Below the pieces are notes generated by a model that was not told where the DNA came from, did no database searches, and saw only the letters and a program-made list of their open reading frames with translations. The position numbers and the translations under genes are program-made. Shown in pieces: positions 35,169-43,533 of a stretch of 64,000 nucleotides of DNA. Positions within the stretch are counted from its first letter, which is position 1, and every line of letters begins with the position of its first letter. The stretch is taken from positions 22,800 through 86,799 of the forward strand of contig JBFMFR010000028.1 of assembly GCA_040752025.1 (NCBI GenBank). The letters are read 5' to 3'. The DNA comes from JBFMFR01 sp040752025. GTDB taxonomy: Bacteria > Chloroflexota > Anaerolineae > Anaerolineales > UBA4823.

Positions 35169-37430
35169 TTACAGGCGTTTGAAGGCGGGAATGGTGAGCA
35201 GGAGGACGGCGAGGGACAGGATAACGCTGAAGATGATGAAGCCGTTTACGGTGAAAGGTAAATAGAGTGTTATCTGGATCGCAAGCATAACGGCGAGGTA
35301 AGTGCAGCCATACACTCCGCCGAGGACCAGGCCAGAGCCCTGGGAAGTATGCCTGGATGCCAGGCTCCAAAGGCCGGGGATGAACAACCCGTAGGCCAGG
35401 ATCAACAGGCCCAGAACAAGGTAGAAAGCAAGAGTAGGTCTGAATGTTAGTGGAACTATGAAGATCAATGCTGAACTTAGGGCGATGGTTATCAGGGACG
35501 CACGCAGTAGATTTTTTCCATTCGTGCGCCGGAGTAAAGTGCCCAACCCGAAGGCCTGGGCGAAAGCTAGCAGCAAAGAAAATACCACCCTCTCCGGAGT
35601 GTCTGGTTTCCAGTAGCCGGATTGGCCAACGAAAGGATAGATTTCCCTTGCTAGGTAGGCGGCAATTGGTGCAATACTCACGCGGCCTGCTCGATAATGA
35701 ATTAGAAGGGATGATACACTAGCGGCGCTGCTGGCTAGAAAAACTAGCAGTATTAGCCAGAACAATGGGGGGCGCGGAACCTGGTGGATGGCCTGGGCAG
35801 ATGTGCCTCGTGCAGGTACGCTGGGTCCGGCCGGGTTGGGCGCTGCCTTGAGCAGCCACAGGGCGATACCCAGTGCCAGGAGGCACGGTACGGCGGTGAT
35901 TATGAAGAATTTATTATCCCATTCTAAACGCTCATATAGTAATTGGGAGAAGATATAAGTAACCAAAGTTAGTGAGGCAGCCAGCCAGCCGAAGGCGATG
36001 GGGCGCTGCTCTTCGCTGACCAGATCGCTGGCGTAGGCCAGCGCCACTGACGCCGCTCCGGCAAAGCAGGCGCTAAATAGCAATTGGGCAAAGGGGAAAA
36101 TGATGCCTGGGTCATAAGCGGTAGCCAACATGGCCAGAGCGCTGCCCGCTGCGCTGAGCAGCAAGGCCGGGCGGCGGCCGCGGCGATCGGAGAACAAGCC
36201 CCACAGGGGCGCGACAAGACAGAAGAGCCCGATTTTGGCCCACAGGATGATCGTGTAGATTGTAGGTGAGCTCTGGAGTGAGGACCAGGAGTAGAGATAC
36301 CAGCGTTTATCGGCCAAATAGTAGCCTAGCCCATACAACAGCACGAACAGGGCCAGGAAGGCCAGTTGGCGTTTGTTTTTTGCGGGGATTGGGGTGGATT
36401 GGGCGGAGGTTTGCGCCTTGGGGATGGCGGGGCGCAAGCCTTGCGCCCCTACGGGTTTGGGGGTGGGTGCAGGCTGGGGCGGGGTAACGGGGACCGGTTT
36501 GGGGGTCGAGGCGGGTTGGGCGGTGGAGGGCTGGGAGTCGGCGGCGGCCTGGGCTGCACCGGCGGGGGGGATCACCAGGGTGGCAGGGATGGGTTGGGGC
36601 GCGGGTGCTTCAGCCGGGATGTGTGCAGAGCCGGGCTGCAAGGCGGCGCGGAACTCGGCGATGCTCTGGAAGCGCTGTTTGGGGTCGACGGCCATGGCGC
36701 GGCGCACGGCGGCGCAGGCTTGCGGGGAGAGGGCCGGGTTGGCCTGTTCGGGGGGCAGGAGCGGGTCTTCGACCACGCGTTGGATACTCTCGACCGGCTG
36801 CTGGCCGGTGAGCAGGTGGTACAGGCTGGCTCCCAGGGCGTACACGTCGCTGCGGGCGTCGGTGTGGCCCTGGCCGTACTGCTCGTGGGGCGAGTAGCCG
36901 GGCGTGACGGCGCGGGCTCCGCGGGTGGTGCTCAAGTGCGGGTCGTAGATCTTGGCGATGCCGAAATCCACCAGCACCGCCCGGCCCTGCGGGGTGATCT
37001 TGATGTTGGCGGGCTTGATATCGCGGTGGATGATGGGCGGCTCGAGGGCGTGCAGGTGCGCCAGGGCCTCGCACACCTGGGCGGCCCAGGCCAGCGCCTG
37101 GGCTTCGGGCAGCGGGCCGCGGCGGGCGTCCAGCATCTGCTGCAAATCCTGACCCTCGACGTAATCCATCACCAGGTACTGGCCCTGTCCGGGGACGACG
37201 AAGTGGTCGATGACCTTGGGCAGGTTGGGGTGGGTCAGCAGGGTGAGGATCTGGGCTTCGCGCTTGAACTGGCGCTGCGCCTCGGGGGAGGTGTCCAGGT
37301 TCTCTTTGAGGGCGCGCGGACAGTCCAGGTTGGTGTCCCAGGCGCGATAGACCGCGCCGAAGCCGCCCTGCCCGAGCAGTTTGACGATGCGATAGCGGTT
37401 GTTGAGCACCTGGCCGGTGGCGAGTGGCAT
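35169..37430 (-). CDS. Ser/Thr protein kinase fused to an MFS transporter
   Basis: The 753-residue protein joins two complete modules. Residues about 10-265 are a Hanks-type kinase: GQGGFGAVYRAWD (P-loop), catalytic Lys in RALKEN, HRDIKPANIKI, DFGIAKIYD and the activation-segment end TPGYSPHEQYG, so it looks active. A Pro/Ala/Thr-rich linker (about 266-345) contains PVGAQGLRP, encoded by a GTAGGGGCG-family hairpin. Residues about 347-753 form about 12 membrane helices. The MFS loop 2-3 signature WGLFSDRRGRRPALLL lies after the second helix, and the fourth/fifth helices are MFS-like. Bacterial kinases usually carry PASTA or other sensor domains. A transporter in this position suggests a transceptor or a kinase-controlled permease. 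The frame is unbroken through the junction. Confidence 0.9.
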   Translation of the reverse strand: MPLATGQVLNNRYRIVKLLGQGGFGAVYRAWDTNLDCPRALKENLDTSPEAQRQFKREAQILTLLTHPNLPKVIDHFVVPGQGQYLVMDYVEGQDLQQMLDARRGPLPEAQALAWAAQVCEALAHLHALEPPIIHRDIKPANIKITPQGRAVLVDFGIAKIYDPHLSTTRGARAVTPGYSPHEQYGQGHTDARSDVYALGASLYHLLTGQQPVESIQRVVEDPLLPPEQANPALSPQACAAVRRAMAVDPKQRFQSIAEFRAALQPGSAHIPAEAPAPQPIPATLVIPPAGAAQAAADSQPSTAQPASTPKPVPVTPPQPAPTPKPVGAQGLRPAIPKAQTSAQSTPIPAKNKRQLAFLALFVLLYGLGYYLADKRWYLYSWSSLQSSPTIYTIILWAKIGLFCLVAPLWGLFSDRRGRRPALLLSAAGSALAMLATAYDPGIIFPFAQLLFSACFAGAASVALAYASDLVSEEQRPIAFGWLAASLTLVTYIFSQLLYERLEWDNKFFIITAVPCLLALGIALWLLKAAPNPAGPSVPARGTSAQAIHQVPRPPLFWLILLVFLASSAASVSSLLIHYRAGRVSIAPIAAYLAREIYPFVGQSGYWKPDTPERVVFSLLLAFAQAFGLGTLLRRTNGKNLLRASLITIALSSALIFIVPLTFRPTLAFYLVLGLLILAYGLFIPGLWSLASRHTSQGSGLVLGGVYGCTYLAVMLAIQITLYLPFTVNGFIIFSVILSLAVLLLTIPAFKRL
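36429..36455. repeat. GTAGGGGCG-family hairpin inside the kinase-MFS linker
   Basis: GGGGCGCAA (36429-36437), GCC, TTGCGCCCC (36441-36449), then TACGGG. Read on the minus strand it is CCCGTAGGGGCGCAAGGC and so on. It falls within coding sequence, exactly in the flexible linker. Confidence 0.75.
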
Positions 37431-37544
37431 GGCGGGATGTTCCTGGGCGAATTTGTGCTGGAAGGCAGCGCGGTGATTGGAAACTTGGAATAATTGTACT
37501 CTAAAATGACAGGCCGGAGTAGCCTAACTTAGACGGGCTGGTTG

Positions 37545-37550
37545 TATAAT
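37545..37550 (+). promoter_or_regulatory. Candidate -10 element of the secreted-protein cluster
   Basis: A consensus TATAAT stands 68 bases before the ATG at 37618. No good -35 is seen at the right distance, so this is tentative. It lies in the gap shared with the divergent kinase-MFS gene. Confidence 0.4.
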
Positions 37551-37617
37551 TGGCTGAACCCGTTTTCCCGATTTTACCTGCTAATTTCCATAGATGTTCC
37601 CATACAAAGGAGGAAAC

Positions 37618-39171
37618 ATGCCATCTCGCCCAACTCCCCCGGGAAATCAAGCCTTTCAGCGAGTTTTATCACTTCTGGTGGTCTTGCTGGTCCTGTCGCT
37701 AGGCTGTAATTTGCTCAGCGCGCAGGCGCTCGAAACGGCGCGACCATCCCCCAATGCGGTTGGCGAGACGGCCCAGCCGCCGCTAGCAGCCTCCCCTGGC
37801 GCTACCGAAGAAGTTTACCCGCCCCTGGCGACCGTCACGCAGGGCCCGATTTCCGGCGAACTGGTGCAGCCCGCTGATTTCCTGTACCTGGGCGCATTCC
37901 GCCTGCCGAGCGATAGCGACCTGCCGCCGCAGACCTTCGCCTATGGCGGCAACGCTATGAGTTTCAACCCCGATGGCGACCCCGGGAACAGCGATGCCTT
38001 TCCTGGCTCGCTGTTTATCACCGGTCACGACCGGGTGGCTTATGGCGCTGTCCCGGATGGCAGCCGGTTCGCCGAGGTCAGCATCCCGCCTGCGGTCAAC
38101 TCGCGTGATATCGAAGCTTTACCGCGGGCGAGCTTCACCCAAGATTTTCAGGATGTGACCGCCGGGCATTTCGGATCATTGAGCGAAATTCCTAAGATCG
38201 GCATCCAATACCTCAACCACGCCGAAACAGGCCCTAAGATCCACATCACCTGGGGTGTGCACTTGCAGCAGCTCGAGGACTTCATGCCTTCGCAGGCCTG
38301 GATCAATGCTAATCTGGCGCATCCCGATTTCCAAGGCGAATGGTTCATCGGTGACCAAAACCCGAATAGCGTCAACGGCTACCTGTTCGATATCCCCACG
38401 GCGTGGGCCGATGCCCACACCCAGGGCCGCTACCTGGCTACCGGGCGCTTCAGCCCAGGCGGGATCGGCGGGATGGGGCCAACGCTGCTGGCCTACCGCC
38501 CGTGGCTGGATGGCGGGGCCGCGCCGCCCATGGGAACCCATCTGAGCGAAACGGTTTTGCTGCTGTATGCTAGGGCTCTGGATACCCCGGAGATTGTAAA
38601 CTGCATGGACGGTTACCAGCATGCCGACCAATGGGAGGGCGGCGCCTGGCTGACAACCGCTTCGGGTAAGTCGGCGGTGCTCTTTGCCGGCACGAAGTCC
38701 ACCGGCAGCAAGTACTGGTACGGCTATATCCACCCGACTGACCCGCAGGCCCCATGCATCGATTTGGACGAGACCAGCATGGTGACCTGCCACCTGGCGG
38801 ACGGTGCGCAGTGCCCGCCCGAGGATTACGTTCACTGTTGCACCGAAGGCGTGGACTGCGTCAGTGCCCGCGGTTGGTGGAGCACCCGTTTCGACGCCCA
38901 GTTGCTGCTCTACGACCCGGATGACCTGGAGCGGGTGGCTGCGGGAGAGCTGGAATCCTGGGTGCCGCAGCCCTACGCTGTGATCGATATCGACGAGCAC
39001 CTGTACTTCAGCCCGCCAGACTGGGATCGTTATGCTCTGGGTTGGGATGACCAGCGCCATTCGCGCCTCGGCGCCGTGGCGTTCGACCGGCAGAGCGGCT
39101 ACCTGTACGTGCTGGAATTGCTCGGTGACAACGCCAAACCGATGGTGCACGTCTGGCAGGTGCTGCCGTAA
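37618..39171 (+). CDS. Secreted lipoprotein of unknown function
   Basis: AAAGGAGGAAAC directly before ATG 37618 fixes the start. The 517-residue product has a lipoprotein signal (LLVVLLVLSLGCNLL, Cys about 31). The mature domain starts after a Pro/Thr-rich linker with FLYLGAFRLPS and contains SLFITGHD, YLFDIPTAWADAH, KSAVLFAGTKSTGSKYWYGY, a cysteine-rich segment (ADGAQCPPEDYVHCCTEGVD) and RLGAVAFDRQSGYLYVLELL. These repeated strand motifs suggest a beta-propeller, but no named family was recognised. It is followed by two other secreted proteins on the same strand. Confidence 0.8.
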   Translation: MPSRPTPPGNQAFQRVLSLLVVLLVLSLGCNLLSAQALETARPSPNAVGETAQPPLAASPGATEEVYPPLATVTQGPISGELVQPADFLYLGAFRLPSDSDLPPQTFAYGGNAMSFNPDGDPGNSDAFPGSLFITGHDRVAYGAVPDGSRFAEVSIPPAVNSRDIEALPRASFTQDFQDVTAGHFGSLSEIPKIGIQYLNHAETGPKIHITWGVHLQQLEDFMPSQAWINANLAHPDFQGEWFIGDQNPNSVNGYLFDIPTAWADAHTQGRYLATGRFSPGGIGGMGPTLLAYRPWLDGGAAPPMGTHLSETVLLLYARALDTPEIVNCMDGYQHADQWEGGAWLTTASGKSAVLFAGTKSTGSKYWYGYIHPTDPQAPCIDLDETSMVTCHLADGAQCPPEDYVHCCTEGVDCVSARGWWSTRFDAQLLLYDPDDLERVAAGELESWVPQPYAVIDIDEHLYFSPPDWDRYALGWDDQRHSRLGAVAFDRQSGYLYVLELLGDNAKPMVHVWQVLP

Positions 39172-39204
39172 CGCTCTCGGGTTTTGTGTTATACTGCAAA
39201 TAAG

Positions 39205-39678
39205 ATGTCCAGATTATACTGGCCTGTTTTACTAGTAGCAGCCCTGATCGTTTGCGCGGCACTCTCCGCCTGCGCCAGCCAGCCCGCCGCTTTGCCGACA
39301 GCCTCACCCAGCCCGATCCCATCTCCCAGCTCTACACCTATCCCAACCGCCGGCTCGAAAGCGCAGGCTACGCCCGCGCTGGAAGTTCTGGCGCTGCGGC
39401 GCAATCAGACCGGGGAGACCGTCACGCTGCATGTCGGGCAGGTGTTGTTCGTGGCCAACCCCAACCCTGCGCTGAACTGGGGGTTGGAATACGCCAACCA
39501 GATCTTGCGGCGCGTCGAGCCGACTGCCGCGCAAGAGCAGGGCCAGCCCGGCTGGTATCTGCGCGCCCAGGCCAGCGGCGAGACGCAGCTAATGCTGACC
39601 AGCATGGCGGCCTGCGATAATCCGCCCTGCCCGCCAGCGGTGATGCAAATGGTTTTCTATGTCGAAGTCGGCCCCTGA
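39205..39678 (+). CDS. Small putative lipoprotein
   Basis: ATG 39205 gives a 157-residue protein with signal MSRLYWPVLLVAALIVCAAL and lipobox LSAC. A Pro/Ser/Thr linker (about 30-55) precedes a compact domain (LEVLALRRNQTGETVTLHVG, then GQVLFVANPN) that reads like an Ig-like or cupredoxin-like beta sandwich. No function can be assigned. It sits between two secreted proteins with short gaps of 33 and 25 bases, suggesting one transcript. Confidence 0.75.
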   Translation: MSRLYWPVLLVAALIVCAALSACASQPAALPTASPSPIPSPSSTPIPTAGSKAQATPALEVLALRRNQTGETVTLHVGQVLFVANPNPALNWGLEYANQILRRVEPTAAQEQGQPGWYLRAQASGETQLMLTSMAACDNPPCPPAVMQMVFYVEVGP

Positions 39679-39703
39679 TTCTCCCAAGGTGAGAGGCACC
39701 AAG

Positions 39704-42700
39704 ATGAAAATAAAAAATACATTCTTATTGTTTATCGTCGCCGTTCTGGGGGCCGCGCTGGCGGCGGCTGCTTTCTACCCGCTTTCAACTTCGTTTTGCG
39801 CTTCAGGAGCGCTTAGCGATCGTAGCGTGGCCCTGCATCGCGGCTTGAGCGTGGAGCAGGTGCGCCAACTGCACACCCAGCGCGGCCTGACCAACGATGC
39901 CATCTGCGCCATGCCGCAGGATAAGCTCGAGCGGGCTTTAATGCGGGCGAACAACCCCAAGCCCGACCATCCTGACGATGCAGTCGCCTTCCGCCTGCTG
40001 CAGTGGCAGGACGAGAACGGCGACATCCCCCCGGATGGCATCGCCAGGGGCCAGGAGCACGCCAAAAGCATGCCCACGGGCAATCTGGTGCCGGGTGGCG
40101 AGCCGCTCGACCTGATGGGCCAGAGCCTGGCCTCGCCCGACCCGGCGCTGCAAGGCGTGCCGGCCCAGGCCAGTTTGACAGGCGCCAACCTGGCGGGCTG
40201 GACCTGGCTGGGGCCAGGCAACATCGGCGGGCGGGTGCGCTCGATCGTGATCCACCCGACCACCACCACGCGCATGTGGGCCGGCAGCGTTTCGGGCGGC
40301 ATCTGGTATACCAGCGACGGCGGCGCTTCGTGGAGCAGCGTGGATGATTTCATGGCCAACCTGGCGGTCTCGACCCTGGTGATGGACCCGATGAATTCCA
40401 ATACGATGTACGCCGGCACGGGCGAAGGTTTCTACAACGCCGATGGCATCCGCGGGGCGGGGGTGTTCAAGAGCACCGACGGCGGCGTGACCTGGACGCA
40501 ACTGGCGGCGACCGCTGCCACAGACTGGTATTACGTCAACCGCCTGGCGATCTCGCCCAACGGGGCCACGCTGCTGGCGGCGGTGCGCAGCGGCATCTGG
40601 CGCAGCACGGACGGCGGCGGCTCCTGGACGAAAGTCAGCGGCGTAATCACCGACTGGACCGACATCGATTTCCATCCCACAGACAGCAACAAGGCTGTGG
40701 CCGGCGGTTACAATGGCAAGGCCTACTACTCCACCAATGGCGGGCAGACCTGGACGGCGGGCACGGGGTTTACGGCCGGCAGTGACCGGGTGGAGCTGGC
40801 CTACGCCCCCAGCAGCCCGACCACGGTGTACGCTTCGGTCGATTACAGCAACGGCCAGTTGTGGAAGAGCACCAATGGCGGTTCAAGCTACACCCTCTCG
40901 AATACGGGCAACAGCTACCTGGGTGGGCAGGGCTGGTACGATAACGTGGTGTGGGTCGCCCCCAACGACCCCAACCTGGTGGTGGTGGGCGGCATCGATT
41001 TGTGGCGCAGCACCAACGGTGGCAGCACCCTGACGCGCATCAGCGATTGGTGGCTGTCGCCCAGCTCAGCCCACGCCGATCACCACGCCATTGTCAACCA
41101 CCCGGGCTACAACGGCAGCACGAATAAGACGGTCTTCTTCGGCAACGATGGCGGCGTGTACAAGGCGGCCGATGTATCCACGGTGAAGGCCGGTTCACCG
41201 CCCAACGGCTGGCAGGAGCTCAACAACCAGTTGGGCATCACCCAGTATTACGGCGCGGCCGGCAACGTCTCCAGCGGGGTGATCGTGGGCGGCACGCAGG
41301 ACAACGGCACGCTGCGCTACAGCGGCAGCACCGAGGGCTGGACGGATATGTACGGCGGCGACGGCGGTTTCTGCGCTGCCGACCAAACTAACCCGAATTA
41401 TTTCTACGGCGAGTACGTCTATCTAAACATTCATCGCAGCACGAATGCCGGGGTTTCGGCGGACAATATCTCTGGCGAGTATTGGAACGGCTCGGCCTGG
41501 GTGTGGAAGAGCGCTCCCTACTACATCCCGGACGCCAAGAACTACACGGCCAACTTCATCGCACCCTTCGTGCTCGACCCGAACAATTCCAACCGCCTGC
41601 TGGGCGGCGGGCTGTCGCTGTGGCGTACCAATGACGTCAAGACGGCCAATACCAATACCACCGGCCCTTCCTGGGCTTCGATCAAATCCTCGATTGGCTC
41701 GAACATCAGCGCTATCGCCATCGCCCAGGGCAACTCGGACCTCATCTGGGTGGGGCACAACAACGGCAACGTTTACAAAACTACGAATGGCACAGTCGCC
41801 AGTCCTACCTGGACGCAAGTGGATAACAACCCCACGGCCTTGCCCAACCGCTACGTCTCGCGCATCACCATCGATCCCAACAATACCAACATCGTCTACG
41901 TCACCTTCACCGGCTTCAGCGCCGGCAACGTCTGGCGCACGACCGACGGCGGCAGCACCTGGAACAACATCTCCGGCACAGGGGCCACGGCTTTGCCCAG
42001 CGTGCCGGTGCGCAGCCTGGTGATCCACCCCGACAACGCCAACTGGCTGTACGTGGGCACCGAGATCGGCATCTTCAACAGCAGCGACGCAGGGGCGAAC
42101 TGGATCTCGCCGCACATCGGGCCGGCCAACGTCTCGGTGGACGAGCTGTTCTGGATGGATCACAAGCTGACGGCTGCCACGCACGGGCGCGGCCTGTACC
42201 AGGTCGACCTGAACCAGAGCGTGCTGGCCACAGGGGCCTGGACCGGGGATGCCGGTTGGAATCCCAAGACGGTCTTCAACCCGGGCGATGGCATTGTATG
42301 GGTGATCACGGTGCAGAACAATACCGGGACGGACGCCACAGTGCAGCTCACTTACGATGTGCGCGGCCCGCTAAACCAGTCGCTCGCCTACTGGCAGGGA
42401 GACGTGACCACGCCGGCCGGGACGGTTAACTGGGGCCTCTCGGGCAGCGTGGCTGACGTGCGCGGCCAGCACACCTTCACCGGCTCGGCGGATTACGGCG
42501 GCAGCACCACCCAGGCTGTGGCGACTTACGATGTGCCTGCCGACGTGTTGCTGGTGGATGACGACGACAATGTTCCGGACGTGCGCGCTTACTACACCGA
42601 CGCGCTCACCGCGCTGGGCGTCTCTTACGAAGTGTGGGATACCGGCAACACGGATACCACCGAGCCAGGGACGGCCAAGCTGGGGCAGTACCCGGCGGTG

Positions 42701-43225
42701 GTGTGGTTCACCGGGGACGAGTACGGCGGCGCGGCCGGACCCAGCGCAGCCAGCGAAACGGCGCTGGGCTCCTGGCTGGACAACAACGCCGGCTGCCTGC
42801 TAATCAGCAGCCAGGATTACTACTACGATAAGGGCCTGACGACCTTCATGCAGAACTACCTGGGCGTGGCTTCGGCGACCAGCGACCAGGCCCAGACCAG
42901 CGTCACCGGGCAGGGTACGGTCTTCGGTGGGTTAGGCGCTTTCACGCTGAGCTACCCGTTCAACAATTACAGCGACATCATCGCTCCGGCGGCCTCCCCG
43001 GCTGAGCTGGCTTTTATGGGGGACAAGGGCCAGGCGGCGGTGGATAAGTTCAGCGGCGTGTACCGCACCACCTTCTGGGGCTTCCCCTTCGAGGCGCTGC
43101 CGGCTGCTACCGATCGCCAGAATGCCATGTCGAAGTTCTTGCAGTGGTGCGGGGTGTTGAACAAATATGAGGTATTCATCCCCTTCACTGTCCACCCATC
43201 CGCTACAACCAACACGCAGCCATGA
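39704..43225 (+). CDS. Secreted protein with sialidase/BNR-type propeller repeats
   Basis: Start 39704 (MKIKNTFLLFIVAVLGAALA) has AGAGG eight bases upstream. The 1173-residue product has a signal peptide, a leader region (about 40-165) and a long propeller region (about 170-845). The propeller has repeated Asp-box-like turns (TSDGGASWSSV, KSTDGGVTWTQL, RSTDGGGSWTKV, TTDGGSTWNNI) as in sialidase, Vps10 or xyloglucanase folds. Sialidase catalytic arginines were not identified, so enzymatic activity is doubtful. An Ig-like domain follows (about 850-940), then an alpha/beta domain starting DVLLVDDDDNVPDVR (about 945-1150) like a glutamine-amidotransferase/ThuA fold. The end reads YEVFIPFTVH, similar to the 17031-21506 protein's tail. 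Confidence 0.87.
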   Translation: MKIKNTFLLFIVAVLGAALAAAAFYPLSTSFCASGALSDRSVALHRGLSVEQVRQLHTQRGLTNDAICAMPQDKLERALMRANNPKPDHPDDAVAFRLLQWQDENGDIPPDGIARGQEHAKSMPTGNLVPGGEPLDLMGQSLASPDPALQGVPAQASLTGANLAGWTWLGPGNIGGRVRSIVIHPTTTTRMWAGSVSGGIWYTSDGGASWSSVDDFMANLAVSTLVMDPMNSNTMYAGTGEGFYNADGIRGAGVFKSTDGGVTWTQLAATAATDWYYVNRLAISPNGATLLAAVRSGIWRSTDGGGSWTKVSGVITDWTDIDFHPTDSNKAVAGGYNGKAYYSTNGGQTWTAGTGFTAGSDRVELAYAPSSPTTVYASVDYSNGQLWKSTNGGSSYTLSNTGNSYLGGQGWYDNVVWVAPNDPNLVVVGGIDLWRSTNGGSTLTRISDWWLSPSSAHADHHAIVNHPGYNGSTNKTVFFGNDGGVYKAADVSTVKAGSPPNGWQELNNQLGITQYYGAAGNVSSGVIVGGTQDNGTLRYSGSTEGWTDMYGGDGGFCAADQTNPNYFYGEYVYLNIHRSTNAGVSADNISGEYWNGSAWVWKSAPYYIPDAKNYTANFIAPFVLDPNNSNRLLGGGLSLWRTNDVKTANTNTTGPSWASIKSSIGSNISAIAIAQGNSDLIWVGHNNGNVYKTTNGTVASPTWTQVDNNPTALPNRYVSRITIDPNNTNIVYVTFTGFSAGNVWRTTDGGSTWNNISGTGATALPSVPVRSLVIHPDNANWLYVGTEIGIFNSSDAGANWISPHIGPANVSVDELFWMDHKLTAATHGRGLYQVDLNQSVLATGAWTGDAGWNPKTVFNPGDGIVWVITVQNNTGTDATVQLTYDVRGPLNQSLAYWQGDVTTPAGTVNWGLSGSVADVRGQHTFTGSADYGGSTTQAVATYDVPADVLLVDDDDNVPDVRAYYTDALTALGVSYEVWDTGNTDTTEPGTAKLGQYPAVVWFTGDEYGGAAGPSAASETALGSWLDNNAGCLLISSQDYYYDKGLTTFMQNYLGVASATSDQAQTSVTGQGTVFGGLGAFTLSYPFNNYSDIIAPAASPAELAFMGDKGQAAVDKFSGVYRTTFWGFPFEALPAATDRQNAMSKFLQWCGVLNKYEVFIPFTVHPSATTNTQP

Positions 43226-43231
43226 TGTAGA

Positions 43232-43265
43232 AGAAACCTGGTTTTTCTCAAAGAACCAGGTTTCT
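43232..43265. repeat. AGAAACC-family hairpin
   Basis: AGAAACCTGGTT (43232-43243) pairs with AACCAGGTTTCT (43254-43265). It follows the stop of the propeller protein by six bases. No T-run follows. A related split pair is at 57498-57591. Confidence 0.75.
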
Positions 43266-43283
43266 GTAGTGCGAGAAACATAA

Positions 43284-43314
43284 AGAGCGCCGTCCTGCGC
43301 GTGAACGGCGCTCT
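43284..43314 (-). terminator. Hairpin terminator of the MFS/ArsR unit
   Basis: AGAGCGCCGT and ACGGCGCTCT form a 10-base stem with an 11-base loop. On the minus strand TTTATGTTT follows. It lies 26 bases beyond the small ORF at 43340-43477. It may also stop readthrough from the plus strand. Confidence 0.65.
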
Positions 43315-43339
43315 ATGCGAATACCGAGGAAGAAGAAAC

Positions 43340-43477
43340 CTACATTGGACGGAAGCCGGGCGGCTTGCCATCGGGGGAGGTAGCCGCGTTGTGTGCTTTC
43401 AGCCGTCCCAGGTAACGGGACAGCGAGTAGTTGCAGCGTTTAGCCAATAAACAGGCGTGTCGGATCTTGGATTTCAT
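43340..43477 (-). CDS. Small basic protein of 45 residues, candidate
   Basis: A GGGAG motif nine bases before ATG 43477 supports translation. The product begins MKSKIRHACLLAKRCNYSLS, continues RYLGRLKAHNAATSPDGKPP, and ends GFRPM. It is basic, with two cysteines and no membrane helix. It lies 57 bases downstream of the MFS transporter with a hairpin between, and before a terminator. No family was recognised; without conservation data it remains a candidate. Confidence 0.45.
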   Translation of the reverse strand: MKSKIRHACLLAKRCNYSLSRYLGRLKAHNAATSPDGKPPGFRPM

Positions 43478-43489
43478 AGCGTTTTCTCC

Positions 43490-43524
43490 CAGACACCCGG
43501 GGTATCGCAAACTCCGGGTGTCTG
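43490..43524. repeat. CCCGGAGTTT-family hairpin, degenerate copy
   Basis: CAGACACCCGG (43490-43500) pairs with CCGGGTGTCTG (43514-43524); the inner part is imperfect (GGTAT against AAACT). The right arm and outer sequence match the copy at 26068-26104. It lies between the MFS transporter and the small ORF. Confidence 0.75.
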
Positions 43525-43533
43525 CGTTGTGCG

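Noticed and set aside
39704..43225. Propeller protein as an active sialidase
   Set aside because: Asp-box turns are present but the catalytic Arg triad and Tyr/Glu pattern were not found.
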